Source of the DNA: Gammaproteobacteria bacterium
Lineage (GTDB): Bacteria; Pseudomonadota; Gammaproteobacteria; Xanthomonadales; Marinicellaceae
Length of the DNA stretch: 64,000 nt
Assembly (NCBI GenBank): GCA_041395445.1
Contig: JAWLAO010000003.1
Span: forward strand, 124,001 to 188,000
Direction of reading: 5' to 3'
This document shows positions 46,038-55,347 of the stretch, one piece after another (position 1 is the stretch's first letter; each line of letters opens with the position of its first letter). Under the pieces are notes generated by a model that ran no database searches, had not been told where the DNA came from, and saw nothing but the letters and a program-made list of their open reading frames with translations. A program made the position numbers and the translations under genes.

Positions 46038-47330
46038 ATGCTAGAGAGAATTTTTAAACTCAAACAGAATCACACAAATGTTAAGACTGAAATCATTGCC
46101 GGTATCTCCACTTTTTTATCAATGGTTTATATCGTTGCTGTCAACCCACAAATCCTATCACAAGCAGGAATGGATTATGGTGCGGTCTTTGTTGCAACCT
46201 GTTTGGCAGCGGCATTTGGAACTGCTCTGATGGGCTTTCTGGCAAACTATCCGATTGCTCTGGCTCCGGGCATGGGTCTGAATGCATTTTTTACCTATGG
46301 TGTTGTTTTGGGAATGGGTTATAGCTGGCAAATCGCCTTGGGCTGTATTTTCTGGTCTGGTATTTTGTTTGTATTGTTAAGTGTATTCAAAACCCGTAAA
46401 TGGATAATTAACAGTATTCCTCGCTCACTCAAATATGCTATTTCCGTAGGTATCGGTTTGTTTCTAGCGATGATTGCTTTGCAGAATTCGGGAATTATAG
46501 TTGCCAACCAAGCAACTTTAGTTGGTTTAGGAGATGTCGGTTCAAAGTCATCATTATTAGCATTTGCCGGATTTTTTATCATTGCTTCTCTGTATATTCG
46601 CCAAATTCCGGGAGCAATAATTATCGGGATCATTTCAATCACGATGATATCCTTGATATTTGATTTAACTGAATATAAAGGAATTATCTCAATTCCTCCA
46701 TCAATGGCGCCGACGCTGGCTCAGTTGGACTTTTCAGCAGTTTTGGATTTGGCATTACTGCCAATTATTATAACATTTTTATTTGTCGACTTATTTGATA
46801 CCAGCGGAACATTGATTGCGGTTGCTGATAAAGCCGATTTGCTGGATAAAAACGGGCAACTTCCGAGGGTTGAAAAGGCAATGCTTGCAGACTCAGGAGC
46901 AACAGTTGCAGGTGCTGTATTTGGAACCTCTTCAACCACCAGCTATATTGAAAGCGGAGCCGGAGTGGTATCTGGCGGTAGAACTGGATTAACAGCTTTT
47001 ACCACCGCTATTTTATTTTTGCTCATGTTATTCTTTTCGCCTTTGGTAGCAATGATACCAAACTTTGCAACTGCTCCGGCTTTATTCTTTGTCGCAGTTC
47101 TAATGATTGCCTCGATAAAAAATATTGATTGGAATAATCTGAGTGAAACAGCTCCGGTTGTGATTACATCCGTAATGATGCCCTTAACTTTTTCTATCGC
47201 TGAAGGTATAGCAATGGGTTTTATTGCATACACCTTAATCAAATTGTTCTCCGGCAAGGCTAAGGATTTGAATACCAGTGTTTATTTGATTTCATTGTTA
47301 TTTTTAGCGAAATATTTCTTTTTGAATTGA
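46038..47330 (+). CDS. AzgA family purine permease
   Basis: A 430-aa transporter with about 13 helices. AzgA/NCS2-type motifs: AGISTFLSMVYIVAVNP, LAPGMGLNAFFTYGVV, FVDLFDTSGTLIAVADKA and GTSSTTSYIESGAGVVSGGR. It takes up hypoxanthine, guanine or adenine by proton symport. It starts 14 bp after the GGDEF gene and may share its transcript. Confidence 0.92.
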   Translation: MLERIFKLKQNHTNVKTEIIAGISTFLSMVYIVAVNPQILSQAGMDYGAVFVATCLAAAFGTALMGFLANYPIALAPGMGLNAFFTYGVVLGMGYSWQIALGCIFWSGILFVLLSVFKTRKWIINSIPRSLKYAISVGIGLFLAMIALQNSGIIVANQATLVGLGDVGSKSSLLAFAGFFIIASLYIRQIPGAIIIGIISITMISLIFDLTEYKGIISIPPSMAPTLAQLDFSAVLDLALLPIIITFLFVDLFDTSGTLIAVADKADLLDKNGQLPRVEKAMLADSGATVAGAVFGTSSTTSYIESGAGVVSGGRTGLTAFTTAILFLLMLFFSPLVAMIPNFATAPALFFVAVLMIASIKNIDWNNLSETAPVVITSVMMPLTFSIAEGIAMGFIAYTLIKLFSGKAKDLNTSVYLISLLFLAKYFFLN

Positions 47331-47356
47331 GAAACCCACAAATACGTTTTAAGAAA

Positions 47357-47376
47357 AGGGGAGCAATTGCTCCCCT
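47357..47376. terminator. Bidirectional terminator between purine permease and fadE
   Basis: AGGGGAGCAATTGCTCCCCT is a perfect 20-bp palindrome, with A-rich sequence on its left and GAGTTTTTA on its right. It lies between two convergent genes, 26 bp after one stop and 6 bp from the other. Confidence 0.85.
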
Positions 47377-47382
47377 GAGTTT

Positions 47383-49854
47383 TTATGCAGCTTTTATTTT
47401 AGTTATTTTGGCATTCTTTTTGCCAACTCTGTCAAAAGCATCAAACGGAAAATCATCGACAGCAACAATTTCAGAAACTTCTGCTCTGACTTCGGTCAAT
47501 TTATCAAACTCCGCTTTATTGATAATTTCCTTATCCAGAGCTTGTTGCAATTGACCGGATGGGTTGATTTCATCAACATCACCGGTTTTGATTGCCTTTA
47601 AAATACGTCTTTCCAAAGGTTCGGCGTCAATCACCTTAATCAATGTTTCGTTCATTTGAGCAACAACATTGAATTTGCTGACATCTTTGTCGATTCCATC
47701 GGTTAAACGAGCTCTGGTTTCATTTGGATTCAACACTAAGCTAGCAGTTTTATGTCCTAAGAGATCTCCCGCCGGAAGTTCATGGTTTCCGAGAGGAAGA
47801 ACCAAACGACGTAAAATAAAACCAACAACTTTATTGGGATAATTGTAAGTTAGTAATTTAAGAGCTTGTTCAATTCTGTAAAAATGTTGATGTAAAGTCC
47901 AGGCAACTAATGATTGGTCCGCTTTTTGCGAGCCTTGATCTCTGTAGCGTTTCAGTACCGCTGAAGCCATGTATAAGTGACTCAACATATCACCTAAACG
48001 AGCCGAAGTTTTTTCTTTTTTCTTCAATGCACCACCCAGAGTTAACATCGAAACATCTGCTGCCAAGCTAAATGCAGCACTGTAACGAGTGATTCTTGCA
48101 TAAAATCTCTTGGTGAATTTATCAGCCGGAGACTTTTCAAATCTCCACAAGCCCAAGCCCATGAAGAATGAACGAACTGCATTACTAAAGCTGTAGCCGA
48201 TGTGCTTAAACAACAAATCATCGAATTTCTCCAGTCTTTGTTGCGCATCTTCTATATTCGCGGCTTCCATTTCTTTCAGAACATAAGGATGGCAGCGAAT
48301 CGCGCCTTGTCCAAAGATAATCATGGAACGAGTCAGGATATTCGCACCTTCAACCGTAATCCAGATAGGTGTACCCATCCAGGCTCTGCCCAGATAGTTT
48401 TTCGGTCCAAGAATAATACCTTTACCACCATGAATATCCATCGCGTGTGAAATAATTGTACGCGACATATCTGTTGCATGCATTTTGGCTATTGCTGAAG
48501 GTACAGCCGGAACTTCACCCTGATCCACCGCTAAAGCTGTCATTGCTGAAGTAGCAGCACTCGAATAAGTTAAACCAGCAATTTCACAAAGTTTTTCCTC
48601 AATTCCTTCAAAACGACCAATTGGCATATTGAATTGCTTGCGAATTCGAGCATAGGCACCGGTCGCATAAGTAACCATTTTTGAACCACCAGCCGAACAG
48701 GAAGGAAGCGAAATCGCGCGGCCGACTGATAAACACTCAACCAGCATTTTCCACCCTTTACCAATCATTTTTTCGCCGCCAATCAAATAATCCATTGGAA
48801 TGAAAACATCTTTTCCTCGCACCGGTCCATTCATAAACATAATACCGAGAGGGTTGTGGCGATTGCCAATATCCAGACCTTTGGTATCGCGTGGTATCAA
48901 TGCCAATGAAATACCTAGTTGTTTTTTATCGCCGAGCAAACCATCCGGATCAAGCATTTGAAAAGCGAGACCAACGACTGTAGCAACGGGTGCTAAAGTG
49001 ATATATCTTTTGTCAAATGTCAGAGAAATACCCAGTTGTTTCTTACCGTTAAATGTTCTTTCACAAACAACACCTGTATCAGGAATCGAGGTCGCATCTG
49101 AACCGGCTGTCGGACCGGTTAAAGCAAAACAGGGTATGTCTTTTCCAGATGCCAAACGAGGTAAATAATGTTTTTTTTGTTCTTCAGTTCCGTAATGGTG
49201 CAATAATTCAGCAGGCCCTAATGAATTAGGAACCGCAACTGTTGCTGCAACAGTGACGCTGCGACTGGCAATTTTTTGCAAAACCATCGAATGACCTAAA
49301 GCCGAAAATCCTAATCCGCCATGTTTTTTAGAAATTATCATTCCAATAAAGCCATTGTCGCGAATGAATTTCCAAACCTTTTCCGGCATATCACCTCTTT
49401 CTTGATTGATTTCGTGTTCATCAATCATACTGCAAAGCTCTGCAACCGGGCCATCCAGAAAGGATTGTTCATCAGAACTCAATTGCGGAGCGGGAATATC
49501 ATGTAATTTCTTGAAATTCGGTTTTCCGCTGAATAATTCTCCATCCCAGCCAACCGTTCCTGATTCCAACGCAATTTTCTCTGTTTCAGAAAGATGCGGC
49601 AGAGCTTTCTTGTAGAATTTTAAAAACGGATCAGTAATCAGCTGTTGACGAATATCTTTCATATTCAGAACTACTGCTGCCGCTATAAAAAGCACCCAAA
49701 CCAAACCAACTGCAAACCAACCGGTTGTGTAGTTCCATGTTGTGAAAAACATTGTAATAGCCGAAACAGCAGTCCATGTTTTTAAATTTGTTCTTAAATA
49801 GGAACACGCAAATGTTGCTAATAAAAGAGCTGAAAACAGGATTAAAAAATTCAT
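47383..49854 (-). CDS. fadE: Acyl-CoA dehydrogenase FadE
   Basis: An 823-aa long-chain acyl-CoA dehydrogenase, close to the size of E. coli FadE. N-terminal membrane helices (residues 1-50) precede a catalytic domain with FIGMIISKKHGGLGFSALGHS, CFALTGPTAGSDATSIPDTG for flavin and substrate binding, RAISLPSCSAGGSKM and MDIHGGKGIILGP. A long C-terminal extension is specific to the FadE group. It catalyses the first oxidation of fatty acid beta-oxidation. Controlled by the divergent TetR-type gene through two operators in the intergenic region. Confidence 0.95.
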   Translation of the reverse strand: MNFLILFSALLLATFACSYLRTNLKTWTAVSAITMFFTTWNYTTGWFAVGLVWVLFIAAAVVLNMKDIRQQLITDPFLKFYKKALPHLSETEKIALESGTVGWDGELFSGKPNFKKLHDIPAPQLSSDEQSFLDGPVAELCSMIDEHEINQERGDMPEKVWKFIRDNGFIGMIISKKHGGLGFSALGHSMVLQKIASRSVTVAATVAVPNSLGPAELLHHYGTEEQKKHYLPRLASGKDIPCFALTGPTAGSDATSIPDTGVVCERTFNGKKQLGISLTFDKRYITLAPVATVVGLAFQMLDPDGLLGDKKQLGISLALIPRDTKGLDIGNRHNPLGIMFMNGPVRGKDVFIPMDYLIGGEKMIGKGWKMLVECLSVGRAISLPSCSAGGSKMVTYATGAYARIRKQFNMPIGRFEGIEEKLCEIAGLTYSSAATSAMTALAVDQGEVPAVPSAIAKMHATDMSRTIISHAMDIHGGKGIILGPKNYLGRAWMGTPIWITVEGANILTRSMIIFGQGAIRCHPYVLKEMEAANIEDAQQRLEKFDDLLFKHIGYSFSNAVRSFFMGLGLWRFEKSPADKFTKRFYARITRYSAAFSLAADVSMLTLGGALKKKEKTSARLGDMLSHLYMASAVLKRYRDQGSQKADQSLVAWTLHQHFYRIEQALKLLTYNYPNKVVGFILRRLVLPLGNHELPAGDLLGHKTASLVLNPNETRARLTDGIDKDVSKFNVVAQMNETLIKVIDAEPLERRILKAIKTGDVDEINPSGQLQQALDKEIINKAEFDKLTEVRAEVSEIVAVDDFPFDAFDRVGKKNAKITKIKAA

Positions 49855-49875
49855 TTCTCGTCTCCAAGAGTTATA

Positions 49876-49893
49876 CCATACGCTAAAGTATGG
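49876..49893. promoter_or_regulatory. TetR-type operator 1 (fadE proximal)
   Basis: CCATACGCTAAAGTATGG, an 18-bp near-palindrome with CCATAC/GTATGG arms, 22 bp upstream of the fadE start. Twin of the site at 49913. Confidence 0.8.
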
Positions 49894-49912
49894 ACTGAAT
49901 TTATTTAAATGT

Positions 49913-49930
49913 CAATACGCTAGCGTATGG
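49913..49930. promoter_or_regulatory. TetR-type operator 2 (tetR proximal)
   Basis: CAATACGCTAGCGTATGG, containing the perfect 14-bp palindrome ATACGCTAGCGTAT. Its centre is 37 bp from that of operator 1. It lies 62 bp upstream of the regulator start, so the regulator probably controls both itself and fadE. Confidence 0.8.
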
Positions 49931-49992
49931 TAATCAGGGAAAATTACAGTTTTTTCTTTAATTCTTTTATTGTTTCGTGTTTAATTAACATT

Positions 49993-50562
49993 ATGAATCA
50001 AGTTGCGAAAAAGAAACTATTAACCGCCGAAGACTGGCAAGAAGGAGCTTTAAATGTAATTGCACACCAGGGTGTTTCCAAAGTTGCAATCGAGCCGCTT
50101 GCGAAGGAATTGGGAGTGACGAAAGGAAGTTTTTATTGGCACTTTAGTAACAGAGAGGATCTGGTCAAACAAGCACTGAATCGTTGGAGAGAAAAAGACA
50201 AGGAACTCATTAATGAAAAAATTTTACCGGTCAAAAATCCGAAAGAAAGGCTCCTTGCCTGGTTTAAACTGAGTGCCGAACCGATTCAGACCCACTTGAT
50301 TTACAGCACCTTACTGGCAGATCGTTCGGATAATATCATCTCTAAAATCCTCAAAGAAGTGACATTGGAAAGACTTTCCTATTTGCAGGACTCTTATCTG
50401 CAAATGGGCTATGATACAGCACAGGCAAAGTCGCAATCGCTGATGGCTTATTCGGTTTATGTAGGCTTTTTGCACATGTCCAAAACACTTTACGGCTCGC
50501 TTCCGGATAGTCGAGATGCTGAAGAATATGCTCAATATGTTGCCAAACAGTTAATTCCCTGA
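49993..50562 (+). CDS. TetR family regulator of fadE
   Basis: A 189-aa protein from ATG 49993 (the upstream open frame runs through the operator and is rejected). The N-terminal HTH is VIAHQGVSKVAIEPLAKELG VTKGSFYWHFSNREDL, a typical TetR domain. The C-terminal ligand domain is variable and carries AYSVYVGFLHMSK. It most likely represses fadE and senses a long-chain acyl-CoA or fatty acid, but the effector is inferred from the neighbour only. Confidence 0.88.
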   Translation: MNQVAKKKLLTAEDWQEGALNVIAHQGVSKVAIEPLAKELGVTKGSFYWHFSNREDLVKQALNRWREKDKELINEKILPVKNPKERLLAWFKLSAEPIQTHLIYSTLLADRSDNIISKILKEVTLERLSYLQDSYLQMGYDTAQAKSQSLMAYSVYVGFLHMSKTLYGSLPDSRDAEEYAQYVAKQLIP

Positions 50563-50644
50563 TTCCAAGCCATTGCGACTCAGGGACAATTACTTCCATC
50601 TTTTTTCATGTTACAATTAACAAATTCGGGAATAAGGAATAAAA

Positions 50645-51469
50645 ATGAAAATACTGAGTATAATTTGCTTACTGACAATTTTTTTTGACAGTTCAGCCTT
50701 TGAAGAAATCATAATCACTCCAAATCATCCTCAAGGCTGGAATCCAGTCAATATCCGAGAGGATGCAATGGTTGAAATGAATGGAAATGTTCCTCTTTTT
50801 GGAGATGGCTCATTAATGTTTGCTACGGATACCATAACAAACGGACAGGATAAAGCGGATTTTCAATTTTTATGGCAAGTATCATCGGATACAATTGATT
50901 TCCCCAATCGCACTCTGGGAAATGTATCTGCACTCAATATCGCCTGGTACAGAGATTCTGCGAGTACTACTTCCCCACATTTCATTCCGGCTGTTCGTTT
51001 GTTATTTTTCGATGACGGAGGAACAGTGGGGAGTCCGGCTGACGACACCTTTGGTTTGTTGATATGGGAAGGAGTTTATAACGGTATCAACCCGGCTCCT
51101 GAAGACAGCTGGGAACTGACTGACATGATAAATGATAATTTCTGGGTTTATGTGCAAAGTAGTCCGGGAGGTTCCGGCGTGATACAGAACTATAATTCGA
51201 CTCTTGATGACTGGATAAACGGCAACCCTACCGGAATTGGCGGAGACCCTGTCATTTCTATCGGAGCTAATACTTATATCATTGGCATAAATACCGGAGT
51301 CGGTTCCGGATGGGGGAACTCATTCATTGGATATATCGATGCCTTTCGCATTAATTTTGGCAATGATGATGACTATCTTTATAATTTTGAACAATGTGAC
51401 ATCTATCAGCCCAACTCCAATCCGGATGTCATCTTCGATGATTCGTTTGAGTGTTTTCAATTCCGATGA
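50645..51469 (+). CDS. Secreted protein of unknown function
   Basis: A 274-aa protein with a signal peptide (MKILSIICLLTIFFDSSAF). The body is beta-rich and acidic, similar in composition to carbohydrate-binding or PEP-CTERM-like lectin folds, with GGTVGSPADDTFGLLIWEG and SFIGYIDAFRINFG. The C-terminus is NPDVIFDDSFECFQFR, whose IFxxSFE recalls the IFMNGFE tail of the subtilase. I do not recognise a family. Same strand as tetR, 82 bp downstream. Confidence 0.65.
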   Translation: MKILSIICLLTIFFDSSAFEEIIITPNHPQGWNPVNIREDAMVEMNGNVPLFGDGSLMFATDTITNGQDKADFQFLWQVSSDTIDFPNRTLGNVSALNIAWYRDSASTTSPHFIPAVRLLFFDDGGTVGSPADDTFGLLIWEGVYNGINPAPEDSWELTDMINDNFWVYVQSSPGGSGVIQNYNSTLDDWINGNPTGIGGDPVISIGANTYIIGINTGVGSGWGNSFIGYIDAFRINFGNDDDYLYNFEQCDIYQPNSNPDVIFDDSFECFQFR

Positions 51470-51494
51470 TCATCAATTTATAGATGTCATATCC

Positions 51495-51848
51495 TCATAT
51501 ATGAGAATGGATTGCATCCACAGCATTCTGAGGACTCATCACACCAAAACGAAAGGTTAGACTTTCACCGGATTTTAAAGTCAGTTTGAGGTTTTTGAAG
51601 ATTACCAGTTGCTTAACGATTTCAGCTTTTTCAATTTCGTTATAAGGAACTGCCAAAAATTTCTGGTTATCGACATGAATCAAATGCTTCCTAAATCCCT
51701 GTTGAACTTGCTCCAAAGAACCTTGTTGGTTATATCTGAAATATTTGTTGGTGACATATATTTTACCGTAGGACTTAATTCCATCAGTCGATACCGACCA
51801 GCTTCCTACAATAGTTTCACCATCTTCTAACCAAATATTGTCTTTCAT
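51495..51848 (-). CDS. Small GRAM/PH-like protein, unknown function
   Basis: A 117-aa protein without a signal peptide. WLEDGETIVGSWSVSTDG, KIYVTNKYFRYNQQG and FLAVPYNEIEKAEIVKQ suggest a GRAM or bacterial PH-like beta fold, and LTFRFGVMSPQNAVDAI closes it. The family match is by fold pattern only. It starts 26 bp after the stop of the interrupted cold-shock-domain gene, so the IS4 insertion may be polar on it. Confidence 0.55.
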   Translation of the reverse strand: MKDNIWLEDGETIVGSWSVSTDGIKSYGKIYVTNKYFRYNQQGSLEQVQQGFRKHLIHVDNQKFLAVPYNEIEKAEIVKQLVIFKNLKLTLKSGESLTFRFGVMSPQNAVDAIHSHI

Positions 51849-51956
51849 ACACTCCTTCTTTTTAAAGCTCTGTATTAATTTAAAGGAACCACATTTGTAG
51901 CTATTTCCCCTCTAGGCCCCTTAACCACCGAATACTCAACAGTTTGTCCTTCTCTC

Positions 51957-53263
51957 CACTAGTGTCCGGTTAAATTTTTAGAGTATGTTCTGAAAGCATT
52001 GCAATGTTTGGTTTTGCGGTATATAACCAAGTTTTCAGACTTAAAAAACACAAACATTGCAACTATGAAGAGTATGACACGATTTTCTCAGTTATTGAAC
52101 CATTTCCCCAAAAATGCATTTAAAAAAATAATTGCCAACGAAAAAGCAGACAGATACCTAAAATCATTCAAAACCTGGGATTTATTACACATATTGCTTT
52201 ACGGACAGATTACTCAAACCAAATCACTAAGAAGAGTGATCAGTGGTTTTAATACTCACACAAATAGCCACTATCATATGAACACTTCAAAAGTGAAACG
52301 CTCTACATTTTCAGAAGCATTAAGCAAAAGAAGTATCGAGCCTTTTAAACAAATTTGTGAAGTTCTGATGGGTCAGTTCTCATCCAAACATAAAAAGAAA
52401 TGTAAAGACTTTATTTCGATTATTGATTCCACACCAATAACGCTAAAATCACGGGGCTATGAATGGGCATTAAAGAACAGAACCATAAGGTCGGTTGGCT
52501 TAAAAATACATGTGGAATTAAATAGCGCTGATGATGCTCCAATGTATTCCAATATCACACATCCAAATGTTAATGATATTGTTGATGCACGAACAAATAT
52601 AGAAATCCAAAAAGGTACTACATATGTTGTAGATAAAGGCTATACGGACTATAACTGGTGGCATAAAATCAATGAATCAAAGGCTTTTTTCGTGACTCGT
52701 GCAAAAGTTAATATCGCCATGAAAGTTGTTAAAGAAACAGATGTTGAGAAGAAAGATGAGGCCATAATTCAATCAGACCAAATCATTCATCTAACAAACC
52801 ACAGCCCCGGCGGCGGAAGAAAAAACAAATATGCCAATAAAGACCTGCGTATGGTTACTATTTATCGTGAAGATAAGAAGCCAATGAAGATTCTAACCAA
52901 TGACTTTGATCGTAGTGCCATTGAAATAGCGAATCTGTACAAACAGCGTTGGCAGATTGAATTATTTTTTAAATGGATAAAGCAAAAGTTGAAACTAAAA
53001 ACATATTTTGGTCAATCAGAGAATGCCATTAGGATTCAAATTTACACAGCCTTGATAAGTTATTTGCTAATGAAATTGATGCAAAAAGCATCAAAAGGAT
53101 GGTCAAAGTTAATCGATTTACAAACTTGGCTACAACATGGATTATTCATAAAAGACAGCATAAATACTGACTATTATCGACGGCGAAGGGAAAAACAAAT
53201 GCTTATTGACAAGCTCCAAACCACTTTGGAATTCGCATGAAATATTTTAACCGGACACTAGTG
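51957..53263 (+). mobile_element. IS4-family insertion sequence with 11-bp target duplication
   Basis: A 1307-bp element bounded by inverted ends CACTAGTGTCCGGTTAAA. The direct repeat GTCCTTCTCTC flanks it at 51946-51956 and 53264-53274; IS4 elements typically duplicate 9-13 bp. It contains one intact transposase. The host gene frame resumes exactly when one repeat copy and the element are removed. Confidence 0.95.
52065..53240 (+). CDS. IS4 family transposase
   Basis: A 391-aa protein from ATG 52065 (ATG 52074 is also possible). An N-terminal DUF4372-like region (RYLKSFKTWDLLHILLYGQI) precedes a DDE domain with IIDSTPITL, YVVDKGYTDYNWW and YKQRWQIELFFKWIKQ, the last being the IS4 Y-x2-R-x3-E-x6-K signature. 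Intact and probably active. Confidence 0.95.
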   Translation: MKSMTRFSQLLNHFPKNAFKKIIANEKADRYLKSFKTWDLLHILLYGQITQTKSLRRVISGFNTHTNSHYHMNTSKVKRSTFSEALSKRSIEPFKQICEVLMGQFSSKHKKKCKDFISIIDSTPITLKSRGYEWALKNRTIRSVGLKIHVELNSADDAPMYSNITHPNVNDIVDARTNIEIQKGTTYVVDKGYTDYNWWHKINESKAFFVTRAKVNIAMKVVKETDVEKKDEAIIQSDQIIHLTNHSPGGGRKNKYANKDLRMVTIYREDKKPMKILTNDFDRSAIEIANLYKQRWQIELFFKWIKQKLKLKTYFGQSENAIRIQIYTALISYLLMKLMQKASKGWSKLIDLQTWLQHGLFIKDSINTDYYRRRREKQMLIDKLQTTLEFA

Positions 53264-53601
53264 GTCCTTCTCTCAGATTGCCACCCCCTTGAATCGCAGA
53301 AAAATGGACAGTAACTTCACGTCCATCATCTCCCGTAATAAGTCCATACCCTTTGGCTTCCATATACCACTTGATTGTGCCCACAATACGAACGGACTGC
53401 TGTGAGTTTTGAGAATTATTTTGACTATAACTGATATTGGGTAAACCACTTGCTACTAAAACAAACAAAAACAATAATGCTTTCATGATACCCTCTTTTG
53501 TATTTTTGTATGATTATTCTAACCCAAAAACTCTTCAAGGTCACTTCGAAATGAATCCAGCAAACCGAGATAACCCTTTATTCAGGGCAAAAAGGATTGT
53601 T

Positions 53602-54021
53602 CTATTTAATAAAGCCGATAATCCAATAAATTGCGATTCCACATTGTGAAAGGAAAAAAGTCAGTCGCATATAGGTTGCAATTGGACTTTTTGAAATAAT
53701 GTGGGTCACTCCTTGTGCCAGACGAAGTGTCAGAAAGTACAGTGCCAAAGAGTTGGTAATTTTACCTTTATACAAAACCAAAGACAAGATGAGTAAACCG
53801 CCAAATATCGGAAAGTGTTCATAACCATTGGCATGAACACGGGACATTCTTTCAACTAAAGGTGAAACATCGGTACCATCCGGCCTAAAATGATTCGGTG
53901 GTTTTTTGCCGGCAAGCACCAAATAACTTCTTACCAAAATAATGCTTAAAACCAAAACTAACATCCATGCGATATATCCCAGCAACGCCAAAACAGTCTC
54001 GTTGATAATTAAATGTTTCAT
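53602..54021 (-). CDS. MAPEG family membrane protein
   Basis: A 139-aa protein with four helices. The MAPEG signature is in VERMSRVHANGYEHFPIFG, with TLRLAQGVTHI in the third helix. Family members include glutathione transferases and leukotriene synthases; bacterial roles are mostly unknown. Its start overlaps ftsB by 4 bp. Confidence 0.85.
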   Translation of the reverse strand: MKHLIINETVLALLGYIAWMLVLVLSIILVRSYLVLAGKKPPNHFRPDGTDVSPLVERMSRVHANGYEHFPIFGGLLILSLVLYKGKITNSLALYFLTLRLAQGVTHIISKSPIATYMRLTFFLSQCGIAIYWIIGFIK

Positions 54022-54302
54022 TGATTGCTACCCTCTTCGATGACTTGAATAAATGTTTCATCCGGTTTCACCATACCCATTTCTGAACGAGCTCTTTCTT
54101 CTGTTGCTTCCATACCTTGGTCTAAATCTTTGATTTCGGCTTTTAATTGTTCGTTACGGGCTTTTAATTCTTTGTTCTTTTCTAATTGCTGTTGAAACAA
54201 ATATTCTTTTTCTTGCAAATCTTTGCTTCCTCCATAGCCAAACCATCGCATCCATAGCATGATGACTATCAAAAACAAGAGAATCAGATTAACAACTTTC
54301 AT
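54018..54302 (-). CDS. ftsB: Cell division protein FtsB
   Basis: A 94-aa bitopic protein: one N-terminal membrane span (VVNLILLFLIVIMLWMRWF), a periplasmic coiled coil (EKEYLFQQQLEKNKELKARN EQLKAEI) and the FtsB C-terminal motif ARSEMGMVKPDETFIQVI. It joins FtsL and FtsQ at the septum. The usual neighbours eno and ispD are not present. Confidence 0.92.
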   Translation of the reverse strand: MKVVNLILLFLIVIMLWMRWFGYGGSKDLQEKEYLFQQQLEKNKELKARNEQLKAEIKDLDQGMEATEERARSEMGMVKPDETFIQVIEEGSNQ

Positions 54303-54417
54303 AATAATTTAGAGAAAAAACAAATCCGTGCTGCGTAATTTTAAGCGATATTTGCTATGATTGTAACAATAAATCTGCAAGTTCGTTTTTATAAAGAACA
54401 CTTTATCAGGGGTAAAA

Positions 54418-55347
54418 ATGATAGAAGTTAAGGGTCTCAGTAAAATTTACGGTTCATTTCAAGCTGTTAACAGCGTCAATTTTGTTGCCAAAGCCGGGGA
54501 AATATTCGGTTTACTAGGCCCGAACGGTGCCGGAAAATCAACAACCATCAACTGCATTAGCGGTTTGATTTCACCGACAGATGGTTCGGTTTTAATCAAT
54601 GGATATAATATCACCACAGACTCTGTTAAAGCCAAACAATCATTGGGTCTAGTTCCTCAGGAACTGGCTCTTTATGAAGATTTATCCGCTTATGAAAATT
54701 TAGTGTTCTGGGGTTCTGCTTACGGATTATCGGGCAATCAATTACAAGAACGAATTCAACAAGTTCTGAATGAAGTTGGTTTGGAAACCCGGCAAAAAGA
54801 TGCTGTGAATCAGTTTAGCGGAGGAATGAAACGACGTTTAAACTTTGCCTGTGCAGTTTTACACAAGCCGGCAGCATTATTGCTGGATGAGCCAACGGTT
54901 GGAATAGACCCGCAATCACGCGAACATCTGATGCAAGCAATTCTCAAACTCAAAGAACAAGGAACTGCCGTTATCTACACCACGCACTACATGGAAGAAG
55001 CCGAACGATTGTGTGACAATCTGGCAATTATCGACAAAGGCGAAATCATCGCTACCGGAACCGTTGATGCCTTGCGTTCGCAATTAGGCGAAAGAGATTT
55101 AATTACCTTTCAAGGGCAATTTCATAATCCCGAGAGTTCAGAATTGGAAAGTATGGGTGCAGAAATTTTAGAGCAATCTGAAAATGAAATTAGATTACTT
55201 ATTAATGACGCTCCTAAAAATCTTTCTTCCGTGATGAAGTCCATTGAATCTCAACATGGAAAAATTAGTAATGTGAATTTAGCACAAGCGAATCTGGAAA
55301 GTTTGTTTATCAAACTCACCGGCAGAGCCTTGAGAGATGCCGCATGA
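54418..55347 (+). CDS. ABC transporter ATP-binding protein
   Basis: A 309-aa ATPase. Walker A is GPNGAGKST, the signature is QFSGGMKRRL, Walker B is ALLLDEPTVG and the H-loop is TTHYMEEAE. This NatA/YhcG-like class works with ABC-2 permeases. AGGGGT lies upstream of ATG. It overlaps the next permease by 4 bp; three genes form one exporter. Confidence 0.93.
   Translation: MIEVKGLSKIYGSFQAVNSVNFVAKAGEIFGLLGPNGAGKSTTINCISGLISPTDGSVLINGYNITTDSVKAKQSLGLVPQELALYEDLSAYENLVFWGSAYGLSGNQLQERIQQVLNEVGLETRQKDAVNQFSGGMKRRLNFACAVLHKPAALLLDEPTVGIDPQSREHLMQAILKLKEQGTAVIYTTHYMEEAERLCDNLAIIDKGEIIATGTVDALRSQLGERDLITFQGQFHNPESSELESMGAEILEQSENEIRLLINDAPKNLSSVMKSIESQHGKISNVNLAQANLESLFIKLTGRALRDAA

Larger units (their letters stand above)
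51875..53486 (-). pseudogene. Cold-shock-domain protein with signal peptide, split by IS4
   Basis: The start half (53486 to 53264) encodes a signal peptide (MKALLFLFVLVASGLPNISY) and most of a cold-shock domain: GTIKWYMEAKGYGLI, VTVHFSAIQGGGNLREG. The remaining part resumes left of the IS (51945 to 51875) as GQTVEYSVVKGPRGEIATNV then VPLN and a stop. Joining the halves through a single copy of the 11-bp target duplication restores one 97-aa frame with no other lesion. Cold-shock domains are normally cytoplasmic nucleic-acid binders, so the signal peptide is unusual. The insertion is likely recent. Confidence 0.9.
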
